Shown piece by piece: positions 63,268 to 64,000 of a stretch of 64,000 nucleotides of DNA (positions are counted from its first letter, which is position 1; every line of letters starts with the position of its first letter). The DNA is from Notospermus geniculatus (taxonomy: Eukaryota > Nemertea > Pilidiophora > Heteronemertea > Lineidae). The DNA is taken from positions 22,515 through 86,514 of the forward strand of contig NMRB01000369.1 of the NCBI GenBank assembly GCA_002633025.1. Direction: 5' to 3'. The notes beneath the pieces are model-generated. The model did no database searches and had not been told where the DNA came from. It saw only the letters and a program-made list of their open reading frames with translations. The position numbers and the translations under genes are program-made.

Positions 63268-64000
63268 TGAAGTCAGAATTCCAAAATTCGTTTTCATTGT
63301 TGAGAAAATCTCCATTTTGTGAAAATTTTCTCAAGCTATGCCCTTTATTGGAGGTTTGACCATTCCACACATGAGCAATAACAACAATTGACTGAGTATG
63401 GTAACTCAATGGGCTTGTATTGTGGAACCAAGCAGTCCTGGAATTATACCCAAAGAAATTTTCTAAATATTTTGGATCAAACCAGAAGGTTATCTATATC
63501 CAGGTTTGATGATTTTTTTGTAAAAAGAATTTTTAAAAGCCCAAGTAAGTATTTCAAATTGATTATTTTGACTCGTGCTGCCACCTATACTTAGTCCAAG
63601 ATTCCTGGATTATTAACCGAAGCTGATGCCAGGGGTTTGTGACGCGACCGCCATATTGTCAGAAAGCGAACTATACCCCTGGGGACGAGGTTGGCTCAGT
63701 TGACAGTACGGCAAGTTATCTGAAACTATCAAATTCGTGATATTGATATCACCATGACCCCTACATCTCACATCAAAAGTAATCAGTCCATTCGATTCCT
63801 ATGGGGTGCCTAAAGTTAGGTGCACCTATGTTTAGGAAGTTGTATGAATACGGGGCCAAAAATGTAGTATCTAGATCCTAAATTTGCAACAAGTTGCAAA
63901 CCCGTTTGCAGGGCGAGTAATATAGGCTGGCTTGGTATAAGTATAGGCGGGGTACCTATTTTGGTGTCTCGGCGGGGTACCTATCTTCAGCACAACATGA
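63268..64000. other. Gene-free right edge
   Basis: Only a short GGCGGGGTACCTAT repeat near 63945-63985. No exon recognised. Confidence 0.4.

Overview
The window is eukaryotic genomic DNA. It has introns with GT/AG splice sites, tRNA-derived SINEs, a CR1/L2-type LINE fragment, many miniature inverted-repeat elements and AATAAA signals. The repeat types and the frequent words TAGGCCTA and TACATGTA suggest a marine invertebrate, perhaps a deuterostome or lophotrochozoan, but the sequence does not settle the species. Three single-N positions (21695, 38639, 56276) look like collapsed assembly gaps, all inside repeats.

Two gene systems stand out. The first is a complete Maverick/Polinton element at 16299-35094 (18.8 kb). 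It has near-identical ~270-bp terminal inverted repeats starting AG and ending CT, and a perfect 6-bp target duplication AGACAG. From left to right it carries a small terminal gene, a protein-primed family B DNA polymerase (broken), a conserved hypothetical gene (frameshifted), a retroviral-type integrase, a coiled-coil protein, a double-jelly-roll major capsid candidate, a packaging ATPase, a hypothetical protein, a minus-strand Cys4 gene (split), two duplicated micro-membrane genes, four further membrane or basic proteins, a candidate penton protein, a broken hydrophobic-protein gene and two minus-strand genes. The packing is virus-like: AATAAA sits at 14 of 16 plus-strand starts and TAAATG at nine of them. 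Perfect 9-bp hairpins mark three gene ends. The integrase, capsid and ATPase genes are open, while the polymerase is interrupted by a LINE and a stop codon. This copy therefore cannot replicate by itself.

The second is a serine-protease-family gene on the minus strand. I could follow it over six exons from 62.4 kb down to 9.49 kb with phase-compatible junctions. All three catalytic residues are replaced (His57 to Asn, Asp102 to Asn, Ser195 to Thr) and the activation-site residue is Asn, so it should encode a non-catalytic serine protease homologue. The Polinton lies in its largest intron (10957-39197), in antisense orientation.

The remainder is intron or flank filled with repeats. It includes a 183-bp TTAA-flanked MITE family (three copies), foldback elements (13814-14477, 14700-15697, 49525-52033 with a nested 524-bp palindrome, 58295-59016, 60135-62075), a dispersed family with ~145-bp internal repeats, and a palindrome carrying a hammerhead-like motif (4034-4230). 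No other host protein-coding gene could be supported.
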